64,000 bases of DNA from Pseudoalteromonas phenolica. Lineage in GTDB: Bacteria; Pseudomonadota; Gammaproteobacteria; Enterobacterales; Alteromonadaceae. The stretch is taken from positions 39,979 to 103,978 of the forward strand of contig NZ_PPSW01000003.1 in the NCBI RefSeq assembly GCF_005876835.1, written 5' to 3'. A program made the position numbers and the translations under genes. A model generated the notes under the pieces. The model saw only the letters and a list, made by a program, of their open reading frames with translations, did not search any database and was not told the DNA's origin. Shown piece after piece: positions 8,724 through 17,525 of the stretch (its first letter is position 1; every line of letters starts with the position of its first letter).

Positions 8724-9673
8724 TGATGCAACAAGCCGTATTCGATACCGCACAGTGGTTAACTCAGTGCCACAGTAATGGCGCTGAGCTCGACTTAAAA
8801 GAATTGCTTCACTACAAATCTAAAGCACACCTTTTGTCGTTAAAACCGAAAAAGCGCATTCAAAGCAGCCAAGCAGGCCAATACCTTGCGCCACATAAAG
8901 GCCGCGGGATGGAGTTTGCTGAAGTTCGCCAATATCAATATGGTGACGATATTCGTGCCATCGACTGGCGAGTAACGGCCCGTACAGGCATTACTCACAC
9001 TAAGCTCTATCAAGAAGAAAAAGAGCGACCGGTGTTTGTGTTTACCGATTTATCAAACAGTATGTTGTTCGGCTCGCAGCTTTTACTGAAATCTGTGCAA
9101 GCGGCACATTTAAGTGCGCTTGTGGCTTGGTCTGCATGTCAACGTGGTGACCGTTTAGGCGGCATTGTCTTTAGTGAATACGCCCATCATGAATTAAAAC
9201 CCACAGCGCGCGACAAAGGCGTACTGTCGTTAAGCCATCAATTAGTCGATATTCACAAACACGCCTTTGCTAATCGTGAACAAAACGCTGAGAATCGGTT
9301 TTCCGATAACTTAAAACGCCTAACGCACTTAGCCAAACCGGGCAGTTTAATTTATCTCATCTCTGACTTTAATCACCTACAAGAGGCCGATTTCAAACAG
9401 CTTGAACGTCTGGCGCGCCACTGTGAACTGATTGGTTGTCAGATAAGTGATCCGTTCGAACATCAGCTGCCTGCCTACCAAGATGCCATCAAGGTTGATG
9501 CCGAAGGCCAATCTTGGACGTTGCCATTAATGAATAAACAATTTAGAGACAAGTTTGCCGAGCAAACTGCGCAAGTGTTTAACCAGCGCTTTCAACGATT
9601 ACAACGCACAGGCATGAGCATGTTGAACTTTTCAGCAGCCCACCCTATTGAACAGCAAGTAGTGAGACTTTAA
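8723..9673 (+). CDS. DUF58 domain protein of the Bat operon
   Basis: A 316-residue cytosolic DUF58 protein. The family core is seen in GRGMEFAEVRQYQYGDDIRAIDWRVTAR (quoted in part: EVRQYQYGDDIRAIDW) followed by a VWA-like beta-strand VFVFTDLSNSM, whose DxSxS resembles a metal-ion-dependent adhesion site. DUF58 proteins nearly always follow moxR genes, as here with a one-base overlap. Two Met codons stand in tandem at the start; either could be used. Its exact role in the Bat complex is unknown; it probably bridges the ATPase and the membrane-bound VWA proteins. Confidence 0.88.
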   Translation: MMQQAVFDTAQWLTQCHSNGAELDLKELLHYKSKAHLLSLKPKKRIQSSQAGQYLAPHKGRGMEFAEVRQYQYGDDIRAIDWRVTARTGITHTKLYQEEKERPVFVFTDLSNSMLFGSQLLLKSVQAAHLSALVAWSACQRGDRLGGIVFSEYAHHELKPTARDKGVLSLSHQLVDIHKHAFANREQNAENRFSDNLKRLTHLAKPGSLIYLISDFNHLQEADFKQLERLARHCELIGCQISDPFEHQLPAYQDAIKVDAEGQSWTLPLMNKQFRDKFAEQTAQVFNQRFQRLQRTGMSMLNFSAAHPIEQQVVRL

Positions 9674-9676
9674 CCG

Positions 9677-10111
9677 ATGCAAGCTTCACCACTCGACGCA
9701 CTTCATGATGTTTTACCGCCAGAGCAAGTAGCTTGGTGGCCATTGTCGCTGCCGACTTGGGCGGTGATAATCACCTCTCTCATTTTACTTATCGCTCTTG
9801 GCATGTGGCTTTATAAGCGCCAACAATTTTTAAAAGCCAAAAAAGCCGCCATTGAGCTGGCTAAGCAACAAAGTGATGATGCGCAGCAACTGCATATAAT
9901 CTTAAAACGCCTCGTAAAACATTATTACGGTGCGCCATTGACTTCATTGCCTACCAAAAAGTGGCAAAGCATTTTAAATAAACTCAGTGGTGAAGATATT
10001 TCTGAGCAGGCGTTACACAGCTTATATGGCCCAAAGAACAACCCTGAATTAGCTAAGCAACTCTTTAACGCCATCAAAAATCTAAAACTCAAGGAGGCCA
10101 TTTATGTTTGA
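9677..10111 (+). CDS. DUF4381 membrane protein of the Bat operon
   Basis: A 144-residue protein with one transmembrane helix near residues 30-50 (WAVIITSLILLIALGMWLY) and a charged cytosolic C-terminal part. The layout and position between DUF58 and BatA genes fit DUF4381. It starts 3 bp after the DUF58 stop and overlaps batA by 8 nt, so all are co-translated. Function unknown; probably a small structural subunit of the membrane complex. Confidence 0.75.
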   Translation: MQASPLDALHDVLPPEQVAWWPLSLPTWAVIITSLILLIALGMWLYKRQQFLKAKKAAIELAKQQSDDAQQLHIILKRLVKHYYGAPLTSLPTKKWQSILNKLSGEDISEQALHSLYGPKNNPELAKQLFNAIKNLKLKEAIYV

Positions 10112-11102
10112 ATTTAGCTGGCCTTGGGCGTTTTTACTGTTACCCCTGCCTTGGATTTTAAGGCGATTTACCGTAAGTACAGAGCAAGCCAAACAAAGGC
10201 TGCGTATGCCTATGTTTGCTCAGTTTTCTAAACTGGCGCCTAGTCTCAAAGAGTCAAAACAAAAAACCAACTGGTTCGAAGCCCTAGTTTGGGTATGTTT
10301 GGTGACTTCTGCGGCTAACCCACAATACTTAGACGACCCTGTTACTTTACCTAATGAAGGTCGCGATATTATGCTCGCCGTGGATTTGTCAGGTTCTATG
10401 ACTGAGCAAGATATGGAGTATCAAGGACGTTATGTAGATAGGTTATCCGTGGTAAAAGCGGTTTTAGGTGACTTTATAGAGCAGCGTCAGGGCGATCGCC
10501 TTGGTTTGATTTTATTCGCCGATACCGCCTTTTTACAAACTCCTCTTACTCGTGACTTAGATACGGTGAGTCAAATGCTCAGCGAATCACAAATAGGCCT
10601 TGTGGGTCGTGCCACTGCAATCGGTGATGCTTTGGGTCTAGCCGTAAAACGCTTTAATCAAAAGCAAGACAGTAACCGTATTCTCATATTGCTGACCGAT
10701 GGTCAGAATACCGCGGGCAACCTTGAACCTGATGAAGCGCTTATTTTAGCGCGTGAAGAAGGCATTAAAGTTTACACCGTTGGCGTTGGCTCGGATGGTC
10801 GAGGCGGCTTTAGTCTATTTGGCATGGGCGGGATTGGCGGCAGCAGCATTGACGAAACCACATTAAATAAAATTGCCACCGAAACTGGCGGCTTATATTT
10901 TAGAGCAAAAGATGTCGCAGGGCTTCAGCAAATCTATCAAGAGCTAGATAAACTAGAGCCAATCAGTGACGAAAACGAAACTTTCAGACCGCAAATCGCC
11001 TTGTTCTTTTGGCCTCTAGCAGCGGCGCTGGCATTACTCATGCTTAATCAACTGTACGTTAATCTTGCCCGACTATTTTCACGTTCTGGTAAGGAGGCTT
11101 AA
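10104..11102 (+). CDS. batA: BatA, von Willebrand factor A membrane protein
   Basis: A 332-residue inner-membrane protein with an N-terminal hydrophobic segment (about 5-20), another at about 55-70, a VWA domain and a C-terminal anchor (about 300-320). The MIDAS motif is DLSGS (D94, S96, S98), with a conserved LLTDGQNTAGN strand later. Bat proteins were first linked to aerotolerance in Bacteroides; in proteobacteria they are thought to act in envelope stress or complex assembly with MoxR. A strong ribosome binding site AAGGAGG precedes the ATG. The stop codon overlaps the start of the next gene. Confidence 0.85.
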   Translation: MFEFSWPWAFLLLPLPWILRRFTVSTEQAKQRLRMPMFAQFSKLAPSLKESKQKTNWFEALVWVCLVTSAANPQYLDDPVTLPNEGRDIMLAVDLSGSMTEQDMEYQGRYVDRLSVVKAVLGDFIEQRQGDRLGLILFADTAFLQTPLTRDLDTVSQMLSESQIGLVGRATAIGDALGLAVKRFNQKQDSNRILILLTDGQNTAGNLEPDEALILAREEGIKVYTVGVGSDGRGGFSLFGMGGIGGSSIDETTLNKIATETGGLYFRAKDVAGLQQIYQELDKLEPISDENETFRPQIALFFWPLAAALALLMLNQLYVNLARLFSRSGKEA

Positions 11103-12958
11103 TGATGGAATTTGAATTTTTAAGACCCCTACTGTTACTTTTGATTATCCCTTGGGCCATTTTAACCACGGTACAAGTGCTAAATAAAAGCCGTAGCAAT
11201 AAATCAGGATTAATTGCGCCTCATTTAGCCCATGCGATACTAACCGAAGGTAAAGCAAGCAAACAAACAAACCCGTGGCTGCTGGCGCTATTTACTTTGC
11301 TATGCATTATTTTTATTGCAGGCCCTAGCTTTGAAAAACAAGAAGTGCCTGTTTTTAAGTCAAAACAAGCGCGTGTGGTTGTGATGGACATGTCTTATTC
11401 GATGTTCTCCACCGACATTAAACCCGACCGACTCACCCAAGCGCGTTTTAAAGCACTCGACATGGTCGAGCTGTTTAAAGAAGGCGAAACCGCATTGGTT
11501 GCCTACGCAGGTGATGCCTTTACCGTGTCTCCACTGACTTCTGACGCCAGTACATTAAGCAATTTAATTCCGAGCCTTAGCCCTGAGATTATGCCTAGCA
11601 AAGGTTCAAATGTGTATGCAGGTATCGACCAAGCTATGCAACTGTTGTCTCAGGCCGGTTACTTACAAGGCGAGATTATTTTAATTACTGACGGGCTTGA
11701 TCAGAATGATGTCGACGAAGTCCGAGAAGCCATGCAAAGCAGTAAGTTTACATTAAGCATTTATGCCATTGGCACCGCACAAGGTGCGCCGATAGCCTTG
11801 CCTGAAGGCGGATTTATGAAAGGTCGCAGCGGTGAAATAGTCATTCCGAGGTTGAATGTGGCGCCCCTTAGAAACCTTGCTGCTATCAGTGGTGGTCAAT
11901 TTTCAGCTTACACACCCGGTGCTGAAGATATTCAATTATTTGCGCCAACGGCAAGCTCCAGCGAGGCAGATCAAAACGATGAAGAAAACAAAATACTTTG
12001 GCGCATTGATGCGGGTAAATATGGCTTAATTTTATTGATCCCATTGGCATTATTACTTCTGCGTAAATCAGCCTTGGTATTATGTGCAATGTTCTTTATG
12101 CTGCCTCTGTCTCAACCTGTTTATGCAGCAGATTGGCAGTCATGGTTTAAAAATACCGACCAAAATGCCTTATCAGCATATCAATCTAAAGAGTTTGAAA
12201 AAGCGGCTGTCGCTGATAACCATGATTTAAAAGGCGCTGCACTTTATAAACAAGGCCAGTATGAGCAAGCCGCCGCCGCATTAAAGAACAGCCCTTCGGC
12301 CATTGGTCAGTACAATTATGGTAATGCCCTTGCCCAACTTGGCAAACTGGATGAAGCCATTGCCGCTTATGAGCAAGCGCTAAAGCAGAATCCTGATTTT
12401 GACCAAGCCAAAGAAAACAAGGCCCTGTTAGAGCAAATGAAGCAACAACAAGAGCAGCAACAACAGAATCAATCTCAAGATGGAGAGAGTGATCAAGAAC
12501 AGCAATCAGGCGAGCAATCAGATCAACAAGGTCAATCAAACAAGTCTGAGCAAGGTCAACAAGACCAGCAGCAAGGCGAACAATCTGAACAAGATGCCGA
12601 ACAACAAAGCTCGGGCCAGCAAAACTCAGAACAGCAAAATAAGCCTGACATGCAAGCAGACGCACAACAGCAGCAAAATCAAGCTGAGCAAAAAGACGGC
12701 GAGCAATCTGAGCAACAAGCCCAACCTCAGCCGCAAGAAGCCACAGAAAATAATGAACAACAAGGTCAGCAGCAAATGATGCAATCGGCTCAAGCTAAGC
12801 CAATGACCCCTGAAGAAAAAGAAAAAGCGCAGCAGTTAAACCAGTTACTCAGGAAAGTACCTGACGACCCTGCCATTCTATTACGAAACAAAATGCGCTT
12901 AGAGGCCCAAAAAAGAGCCCAACAACGTCGCCTTGGAGGATCTAAACAATCATGGTAA
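11102..12958 (+). CDS. BatB/BatC-type VWA-TPR fusion protein
   Basis: 618 residues combining BatB and BatC roles. Two N-terminal membrane segments precede a VWA domain with MIDAS DMSYS (D96, S98, S100) and LITDGLDQND. A third membrane segment lies near 315-345. The periplasmic part has tetratricopeptide repeats (ALYKQGQYEQAAAAL, YNYGNALAQLGKLDEAIAAY) followed by about 120 residues extremely rich in Gln, Glu and Ser (about 440-575), likely disordered. The last residues are basic. The Gln tract creates long spurious open frames on the other strand. It overlaps batD by 7 nt. Confidence 0.88.
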   Translation: MMEFEFLRPLLLLLIIPWAILTTVQVLNKSRSNKSGLIAPHLAHAILTEGKASKQTNPWLLALFTLLCIIFIAGPSFEKQEVPVFKSKQARVVVMDMSYSMFSTDIKPDRLTQARFKALDMVELFKEGETALVAYAGDAFTVSPLTSDASTLSNLIPSLSPEIMPSKGSNVYAGIDQAMQLLSQAGYLQGEIILITDGLDQNDVDEVREAMQSSKFTLSIYAIGTAQGAPIALPEGGFMKGRSGEIVIPRLNVAPLRNLAAISGGQFSAYTPGAEDIQLFAPTASSSEADQNDEENKILWRIDAGKYGLILLIPLALLLLRKSALVLCAMFFMLPLSQPVYAADWQSWFKNTDQNALSAYQSKEFEKAAVADNHDLKGAALYKQGQYEQAAAALKNSPSAIGQYNYGNALAQLGKLDEAIAAYEQALKQNPDFDQAKENKALLEQMKQQQEQQQQNQSQDGESDQEQQSGEQSDQQGQSNKSEQGQQDQQQGEQSEQDAEQQSSGQQNSEQQNKPDMQADAQQQQNQAEQKDGEQSEQQAQPQPQEATENNEQQGQQQMMQSAQAKPMTPEEKEKAQQLNQLLRKVPDDPAILLRNKMRLEAQKRAQQRRLGGSKQSW

Positions 12959-14583
12959 CCCGTTTTTATATTGCCTGTGTATTTTTACTGTTTAGCACAG
13001 CGAGCGTCGCTTTTGACAAGTTAACCGCATCGGTCGACAGAAACCCTGTTTTGGTGGGTGAATATTTTACGCTGACTATTTCAGCCGATGGCCGTGTATC
13101 TGGTCAGCAGCCTGATACCAGTGCCTTGGCGAGACAATTTGTGATGGGCCCAATTAATACCGGCTCAAGTACCCGCATCATCAATGGTCAGGCGAGTAGT
13201 GAAACCACTTGGCAAATGCAACTCATGTCGCGTAAAGCGGGCGACATTACGATCCCTGCTTTCACTGTTTCTGGTAAAAGTAGCGACCCAATCAAACTAA
13301 AAGTGGTTGCACGCAGTAACGATGCCGATGAACAAAAAGACATCTTTATCAAAACCGAATTAAAACCAAGCAAGCTGTTTGTTCAACAAGCTGGTCTTTA
13401 CACGGTCAAACTTTATTTAGGTAAAGACCTATTAGACGGGCAACTGTCAGCGCCCGCTATGGAAGACGCGCAAGTTACACTTCTTGGTAAGCAAAAAGAA
13501 GACTATGAAGTGCTTGATGGCCGTCGTTATATGGTCATTAGCCGAGAGTATCTACTACAACCTCAAAAAAGTGGTGAATATACTATCGAGCCGCCCATTT
13601 TTAATGGTCAAGTAAGAGAAAATTATCGCCGTATGTCGGTCTCTGCCATGGGCAAAGCTGAAACAATTGATGTGCAACCCGTACCTGAAGATTACAATGG
13701 GGCGTGGTTACCTAGTGAGTTAGTCAATTTAAGTGAAGAGTTTCAGCCTATCTCTGATGAAGTGGTGGTTGGCACACCCATCACGCGTACTATCACCCTG
13801 ACCGCATTAGGCGTGACCAAAGAGCAATTGCCTGAAATTCGCCTGCCAGAAGTTGATGGCTTTAGAAGTTACCCTGATGAGAGCGAGCGTAACCAACTTG
13901 CACGTGATGGTCGAGTGATCTCACAACTTGTGAGCTCTTATGCGCTGGTGCCACAAACCCCAGGCACTTACACCCTACCTGAAGTAAAACTGCCTTGGTT
14001 TAATACAGTGATTAACCGTGTGCAATATGCGACCTTGCCAGCTCGTACACTGACCGTTATTGCCGATCCGAATCAAACTGCGCCAGCTATACCAAACATG
14101 ACGGCACCATTGCAAAATCAACAGGCAATTGAACCAACTATTGTTGAAGTCCCCGTTGAAAAGACATTGCTTGATTGGGGCATTTTGGTATCGGGCTATG
14201 TGCTTTGGGTATTCACTTTAATTTTTGTTTGGCTTGGTTTTATCGATCGAAAAAAACCAGCGATTGAAACTGAAACCAATGACACATTTAAGCCAAGAAT
14301 GAGTTTGAGCTTGCTAACACAAGCGGCTAAAGCGAACGATAAAACGCGATTTTATCAGTTATTGAGTGAGTTTGTTACTACTGAGCTCACTACAACCTCT
14401 TTTAGCCAGTGGCTAAAAGAGTTAGATAACGCTGAGCTAAAAGCAGAAATTGTAAACTTACAAGCAGCCCTTTATAGTGAAGGGACGGCTTCTGCAAATC
14501 TTGAGAAAATTGCTAAGCTAATATCTCAAATTGAGAAAAACCAAGCAGATCAGAAACGTAGCTCTCTACAACCTCTGTACTGA
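12952..14583 (+). CDS. batD: BatD family protein
   Basis: 543 residues with a signal peptide (FYIACVFLLFSTASVAFA-like start, cleaved near residue 20), Ig-like beta-rich periplasmic domains typical of BatD (aerotolerance), one transmembrane helix near 408-430 (LLDWGILVSGYVLWVFTLIF) and a cytosolic tail of about 100 residues. It closes the MoxR-Bat operon. The Ig-like region suggests protein-protein contacts with the TPR part of the preceding protein. No catalytic motif is visible. Confidence 0.85.
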   Translation: MVTRFYIACVFLLFSTASVAFDKLTASVDRNPVLVGEYFTLTISADGRVSGQQPDTSALARQFVMGPINTGSSTRIINGQASSETTWQMQLMSRKAGDITIPAFTVSGKSSDPIKLKVVARSNDADEQKDIFIKTELKPSKLFVQQAGLYTVKLYLGKDLLDGQLSAPAMEDAQVTLLGKQKEDYEVLDGRRYMVISREYLLQPQKSGEYTIEPPIFNGQVRENYRRMSVSAMGKAETIDVQPVPEDYNGAWLPSELVNLSEEFQPISDEVVVGTPITRTITLTALGVTKEQLPEIRLPEVDGFRSYPDESERNQLARDGRVISQLVSSYALVPQTPGTYTLPEVKLPWFNTVINRVQYATLPARTLTVIADPNQTAPAIPNMTAPLQNQQAIEPTIVEVPVEKTLLDWGILVSGYVLWVFTLIFVWLGFIDRKKPAIETETNDTFKPRMSLSLLTQAAKANDKTRFYQLLSEFVTTELTTTSFSQWLKELDNAELKAEIVNLQAALYSEGTASANLEKIAKLISQIEKNQADQKRSSLQPLY

Positions 14584-14636
14584 AAATTTTTATGAAAAGT
14601 GTGTAAGAAAAACTTACTTGCTAAGGTCTATTGGGT

Positions 14637-15152
14637 ATGACCAAAAAACAACAACGCTACGAAGAGTTGGTTAAGCAGTATCAGACGGAGCTTTATCGCT
14701 TTGCCTACTGGCTTAGCAAAGATCCGACTGTAGCAGAAGACTTAGTACAAGAGACGTTTTTGCGTGCGTGGCGAGCTTTAGATTCTTTACAGGATGAAAA
14801 AGCAGTCAAACCTTGGTTATTAACCATAGTGCGTCGCGAAAATGCTAGACGATTTGAACGTAAACAATTCGATTATGCTGATGTCGACAACGACACCATA
14901 GTCGATAACCAAAGCACCACATTAGATTCAGAAATGGAACAAACTGTGATCCAAAGACAAATAAGTCAGCTCTCAATTGAATATAGAGAGCCGTTACTTT
15001 TACAAGTTGTCATGGGGTGCTCTGGTGATGAAATAGCTGAGATTTTAGAGCTGAACAAAAACACTGTAATGACGCGTCTTTATCGCGCACGCAACCAATT
15101 GAAAGAGGCATTAATGTCTCAACCACAGACCATGACGGGGGCCACAAACTGA
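14637..15152 (+). CDS. ECF-type RNA polymerase sigma factor
   Basis: A sigma70-family factor of about 171 residues with region 2 (YRFAYWLSKDPTVAEDLVQETFLRAW, seen in pieces such as AEDLVQETFLRAW, the core-binding and -10 element part) and region 4 (GDEIAEILELNKNTVMTRLYRAR, the -35 helix-turn-helix). Size and absence of regions 1 and 3 make it an ECF sigma factor of the RpoE group. I chose the ATG at 14637; a TTG at 14631 is in frame. It overlaps the following DUF3379 gene by one base (stop TGA and ATG share an A), the usual sigma/anti-sigma coupling. Its regulon is unknown. Confidence 0.87.
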   Translation: MTKKQQRYEELVKQYQTELYRFAYWLSKDPTVAEDLVQETFLRAWRALDSLQDEKAVKPWLLTIVRRENARRFERKQFDYADVDNDTIVDNQSTTLDSEMEQTVIQRQISQLSIEYREPLLLQVVMGCSGDEIAEILELNKNTVMTRLYRARNQLKEALMSQPQTMTGATN

Positions 15153-15865
15153 TGGATGAATTAGAATTTCGTCGTCGCGCATTTGCCGATCCCAACGATC
15201 CAGAAGTCATTGCGTTTGCACAGCAGAACCCTGAACATCAAAAGCTGCTAGATGAGCTAATGATGTTAGACGACAAAATAAACCTAGCACTTGATATACC
15301 CGTGCCACCAGATCTCACCGAAAAGCTGATGACACAAACCAAAGACGCGCCAGCAAGCAATGTGACGCAAGGCTGGTTTGGCCGTTTTAACAAGCCTTTT
15401 GCGACCGCGGCATCAATCACATTAGCGGTCAGCTTATACTTCTTGAGTGTGGGTGGCTCGAATGACCTACAAGCTGGCGAACATGCGTTGGCGCATGTTT
15501 ATTATGAAGTAAAAGCGTTAGAGCGTGAGAAAGATGTAGGTTTACAAGCGGTCAATGAGAAGCTTGCCATGTTAGGTGCTAAATTTGAGTCTTTACCTGG
15601 CAAGGTAACCTATGCGACTTTTTGTCACTTTAAAGGTCAGCGCAGTTTACACTTAATATTCCAGTCAGATCACGGCCCTGTTACTGTGTTTGTTGTTCCT
15701 CACTCAGGTGACATTCAAGATAAGCAGTTGGGTGATTTTAACGATGCGCGTTTTGCCGGTGTGATCTCAAGTGAAGATAAAGCCAACATGATCTTGGTTG
15801 CTGACAGAAATTCACCGGTCAACGACTATCAAGAGGACGTACAACAAGCGCTCCGCTGGTTATAG
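15152..15865 (+). CDS. DUF3379 membrane protein, probable anti-sigma factor
   Basis: 237 residues with a soluble N-terminal part, one transmembrane helix at about 82-101 (PFATAASITLAVSLYFLSVG) and a periplasmic domain. The N-terminus MDELEFRRRAFADPNDPE is characteristic of DUF3379 proteins, which sit directly after ECF sigma genes in Vibrio, Shewanella and Pseudoalteromonas. The topology (cytosolic sigma-binding end, periplasmic sensor) fits an anti-sigma factor, but no zinc-binding HxxxCxxC motif is present. Signal sensed is unknown. Confidence 0.8.
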   Translation: MDELEFRRRAFADPNDPEVIAFAQQNPEHQKLLDELMMLDDKINLALDIPVPPDLTEKLMTQTKDAPASNVTQGWFGRFNKPFATAASITLAVSLYFLSVGGSNDLQAGEHALAHVYYEVKALEREKDVGLQAVNEKLAMLGAKFESLPGKVTYATFCHFKGQRSLHLIFQSDHGPVTVFVVPHSGDIQDKQLGDFNDARFAGVISSEDKANMILVADRNSPVNDYQEDVQQALRWL

Positions 15866-15882
15866 GCTTCATACAAAAACAA

Positions 15883-15907
15883 AAAAAGGCGCATGATGCG
15901 CCTTTTT
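15883..15907. terminator. Bidirectional terminator
   Basis: An 11-bp stem (15883-15893 with 15897-15907, core GGCGCA/TGCGCC, loop TGA) flanked by A5 and T5 lies between two convergent genes and can end transcription from both sides. Confidence 0.88.
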
Positions 15908-15919
15908 ACTTTTATCAAT

Positions 15920-17452
15920 TTATAAACAGTATCTAGCAAATAAACTCGCAACTGTTGCAGCCGTTGGCTTACCATGCTGCCAATCACCGCCTTCAACACC
16001 AGAACCTGCAATGTCCATGTGCACATAAGGTAATGGTTGCTCTGAGTCTAAGCCGTGTTTATCTAGACCACCCACTAGCGCTAAGAACGCCATTGGGAAT
16101 TGGTGGCCTCGTGCTGTAACCGCTGATGGTGCATTGTTACTTGAAAGTACATCATCGGCCAACGTGCGCGGCTGAACAAAGTCGTAATCTTCACGACGGC
16201 TGCGATTTACTTCTGCAGCATCTGCCCATAAGTCACCTAAGTCAGCAATCTGACGAGATACATTCGCTGCACGTGCAGGACCATTCTCAACAAACGCACT
16301 GTAAGGACCCACAGCGCGAGCAGCGTGACCCGTTAATGTTGCAACAGTAAATAGCTCTGGGTTTACTTCATTCTTCGCAAGGTCTTTCACTTCACTCAGT
16401 AGATCACCCATTGCTAGACGGCCTTCTGCATCAGTGTTACCGATGCGAACGCGTAACCCTTCACGACATGTGATGATTTCATCTGGTACGAAACAATCAG
16501 AGCCAATTGAGTTACGAACAACCGCTAAATAAGCGATTACTTTAACGCCTTTAGGTTGGTAATCAGCAACCGCTTTCATGAAACCTGCCACCGATGCTGC
16601 ACCGCCTTTGTCACGGCTCATACCTGCCATGAAGCCACCGACTTTAAGGTCTGCACCACCTGTGTCATACACTAAGCCTTTACCTACGAACAGTAAGGTT
16701 CTTTCAACGCTTCCTTCAGGCTCATAGGTCATTTTCACAACACGAGGATGATGGCGCTCTACCGCATAAGATGCGCGCGCAACGGTCGCTAACATTGGAT
16801 AGTCTGTGTTGATTGTGTCAATGCTGTCGATCACTTCAACATCGACCACTGAGTCTTTTAACAGCTCAACACAGTAATCAGCAAATTTAGGTGGTGCCAT
16901 ACGCTCTGGCTCAGTACCACATAAATCTCTTGCCGCATACTGGCCTGCTGCAATGGCATTTAACTGCTTAACTTGCTCTTCGCTAGCGCCCGCTAAAAAT
17001 ACCTGCTTAACTGGCTCAATGCTCTCACCGTGATATTCTCTTGCTTCAAGAGGTTGCCATAATGCTTGGCACATACCTAAAAACGCGACTTCTAAAGCTT
17101 GCGTGTAACGTGCATCATCAGCAATAGAGGCAAGCTGTAACACAGGCTGAGTAACACCTGCCGCTTTAGCTTCGGTGATAGCACTTTTAGCTGCTTCGAA
17201 GATACGACGTACATCATCATAATCACGTGTTAATGGCCCAGTTGGTGCCACAATAAGACGTTTGCCCGGTAAGTTTTCTGCAAATAGTAATGATGCTTTT
17301 TGTTTAATGCGCGCATCAATTGCCAGTGCAGGTGCAACAATTTCATTTAGTTCTGCTTGACCTAAATCTTCAACATTGCCGGTGATCACAATGACAGCGT
17401 CTGCGTCAGTTGGAAGATTACCGTTAAAAGCAATCGCGAGAGGGAAAGACAT
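15920..17452 (-). CDS. Leucyl aminopeptidase family protein (M17)
   Basis: 510 residues of the M17 family of di-zinc/manganese cytosolic aminopeptidases, which remove N-terminal residues from peptides. The M17 signature NTDAEGRL is present at about 339-346, and the upstream metal/catalytic segment reads VGKGLVYDTGG ... MSRDKGGAA, where Lys, Asp and Arg occupy active-site positions. It diverges from E. coli PepA in the N-terminal domain, so I do not assign pepA. The ATG at 17452 directly follows the T tract of a terminator hairpin, which may influence its expression. Confidence 0.85.
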   Translation of the reverse strand: MSFPLAIAFNGNLPTDADAVIVITGNVEDLGQAELNEIVAPALAIDARIKQKASLLFAENLPGKRLIVAPTGPLTRDYDDVRRIFEAAKSAITEAKAAGVTQPVLQLASIADDARYTQALEVAFLGMCQALWQPLEAREYHGESIEPVKQVFLAGASEEQVKQLNAIAAGQYAARDLCGTEPERMAPPKFADYCVELLKDSVVDVEVIDSIDTINTDYPMLATVARASYAVERHHPRVVKMTYEPEGSVERTLLFVGKGLVYDTGGADLKVGGFMAGMSRDKGGAASVAGFMKAVADYQPKGVKVIAYLAVVRNSIGSDCFVPDEIITCREGLRVRIGNTDAEGRLAMGDLLSEVKDLAKNEVNPELFTVATLTGHAARAVGPYSAFVENGPARAANVSRQIADLGDLWADAAEVNRSRREDYDFVQPRTLADDVLSSNNAPSAVTARGHQFPMAFLALVGGLDKHGLDSEQPLPYVHMDIAGSGVEGGDWQHGKPTAATVASLFARYCL

Positions 17453-17485
17453 AAAAAAGGCCCTTTTTGTTATTCAATTAGGGCC
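17453..17485 (-). terminator. Terminator-like hairpin between cstA and the M17 gene
   Basis: On the minus strand GGCCCT (17485-17480) pairs with AGGGCC (17464-17459) across a 15-nt AT-rich loop, followed at once by six T residues and the ATG of the aminopeptidase. The AGGG of the stem is also the only plausible Shine-Dalgarno for that gene. Confidence 0.65.
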
Positions 17486-17525
17486 AATTATCGGTTATTT
17501 ACTTTACTATTTCTAGCAATTGAGA

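Noticed and set aside
12186..12779. Long open frames on the other strand and in another frame over the Gln-rich part of the VWA-TPR protein
   Set aside because: They are by-products of CAA/CAG-rich low-complexity coding; no start signals, and the plus-strand frame is continuous with the Bat operon.
14584..14630. Small inverted repeat GTAAG/CTTAC before the sigma gene as a terminator
   Set aside because: The 5-bp stem is too short and has no T tract; the sigma gene could still be read through from the Bat operon.
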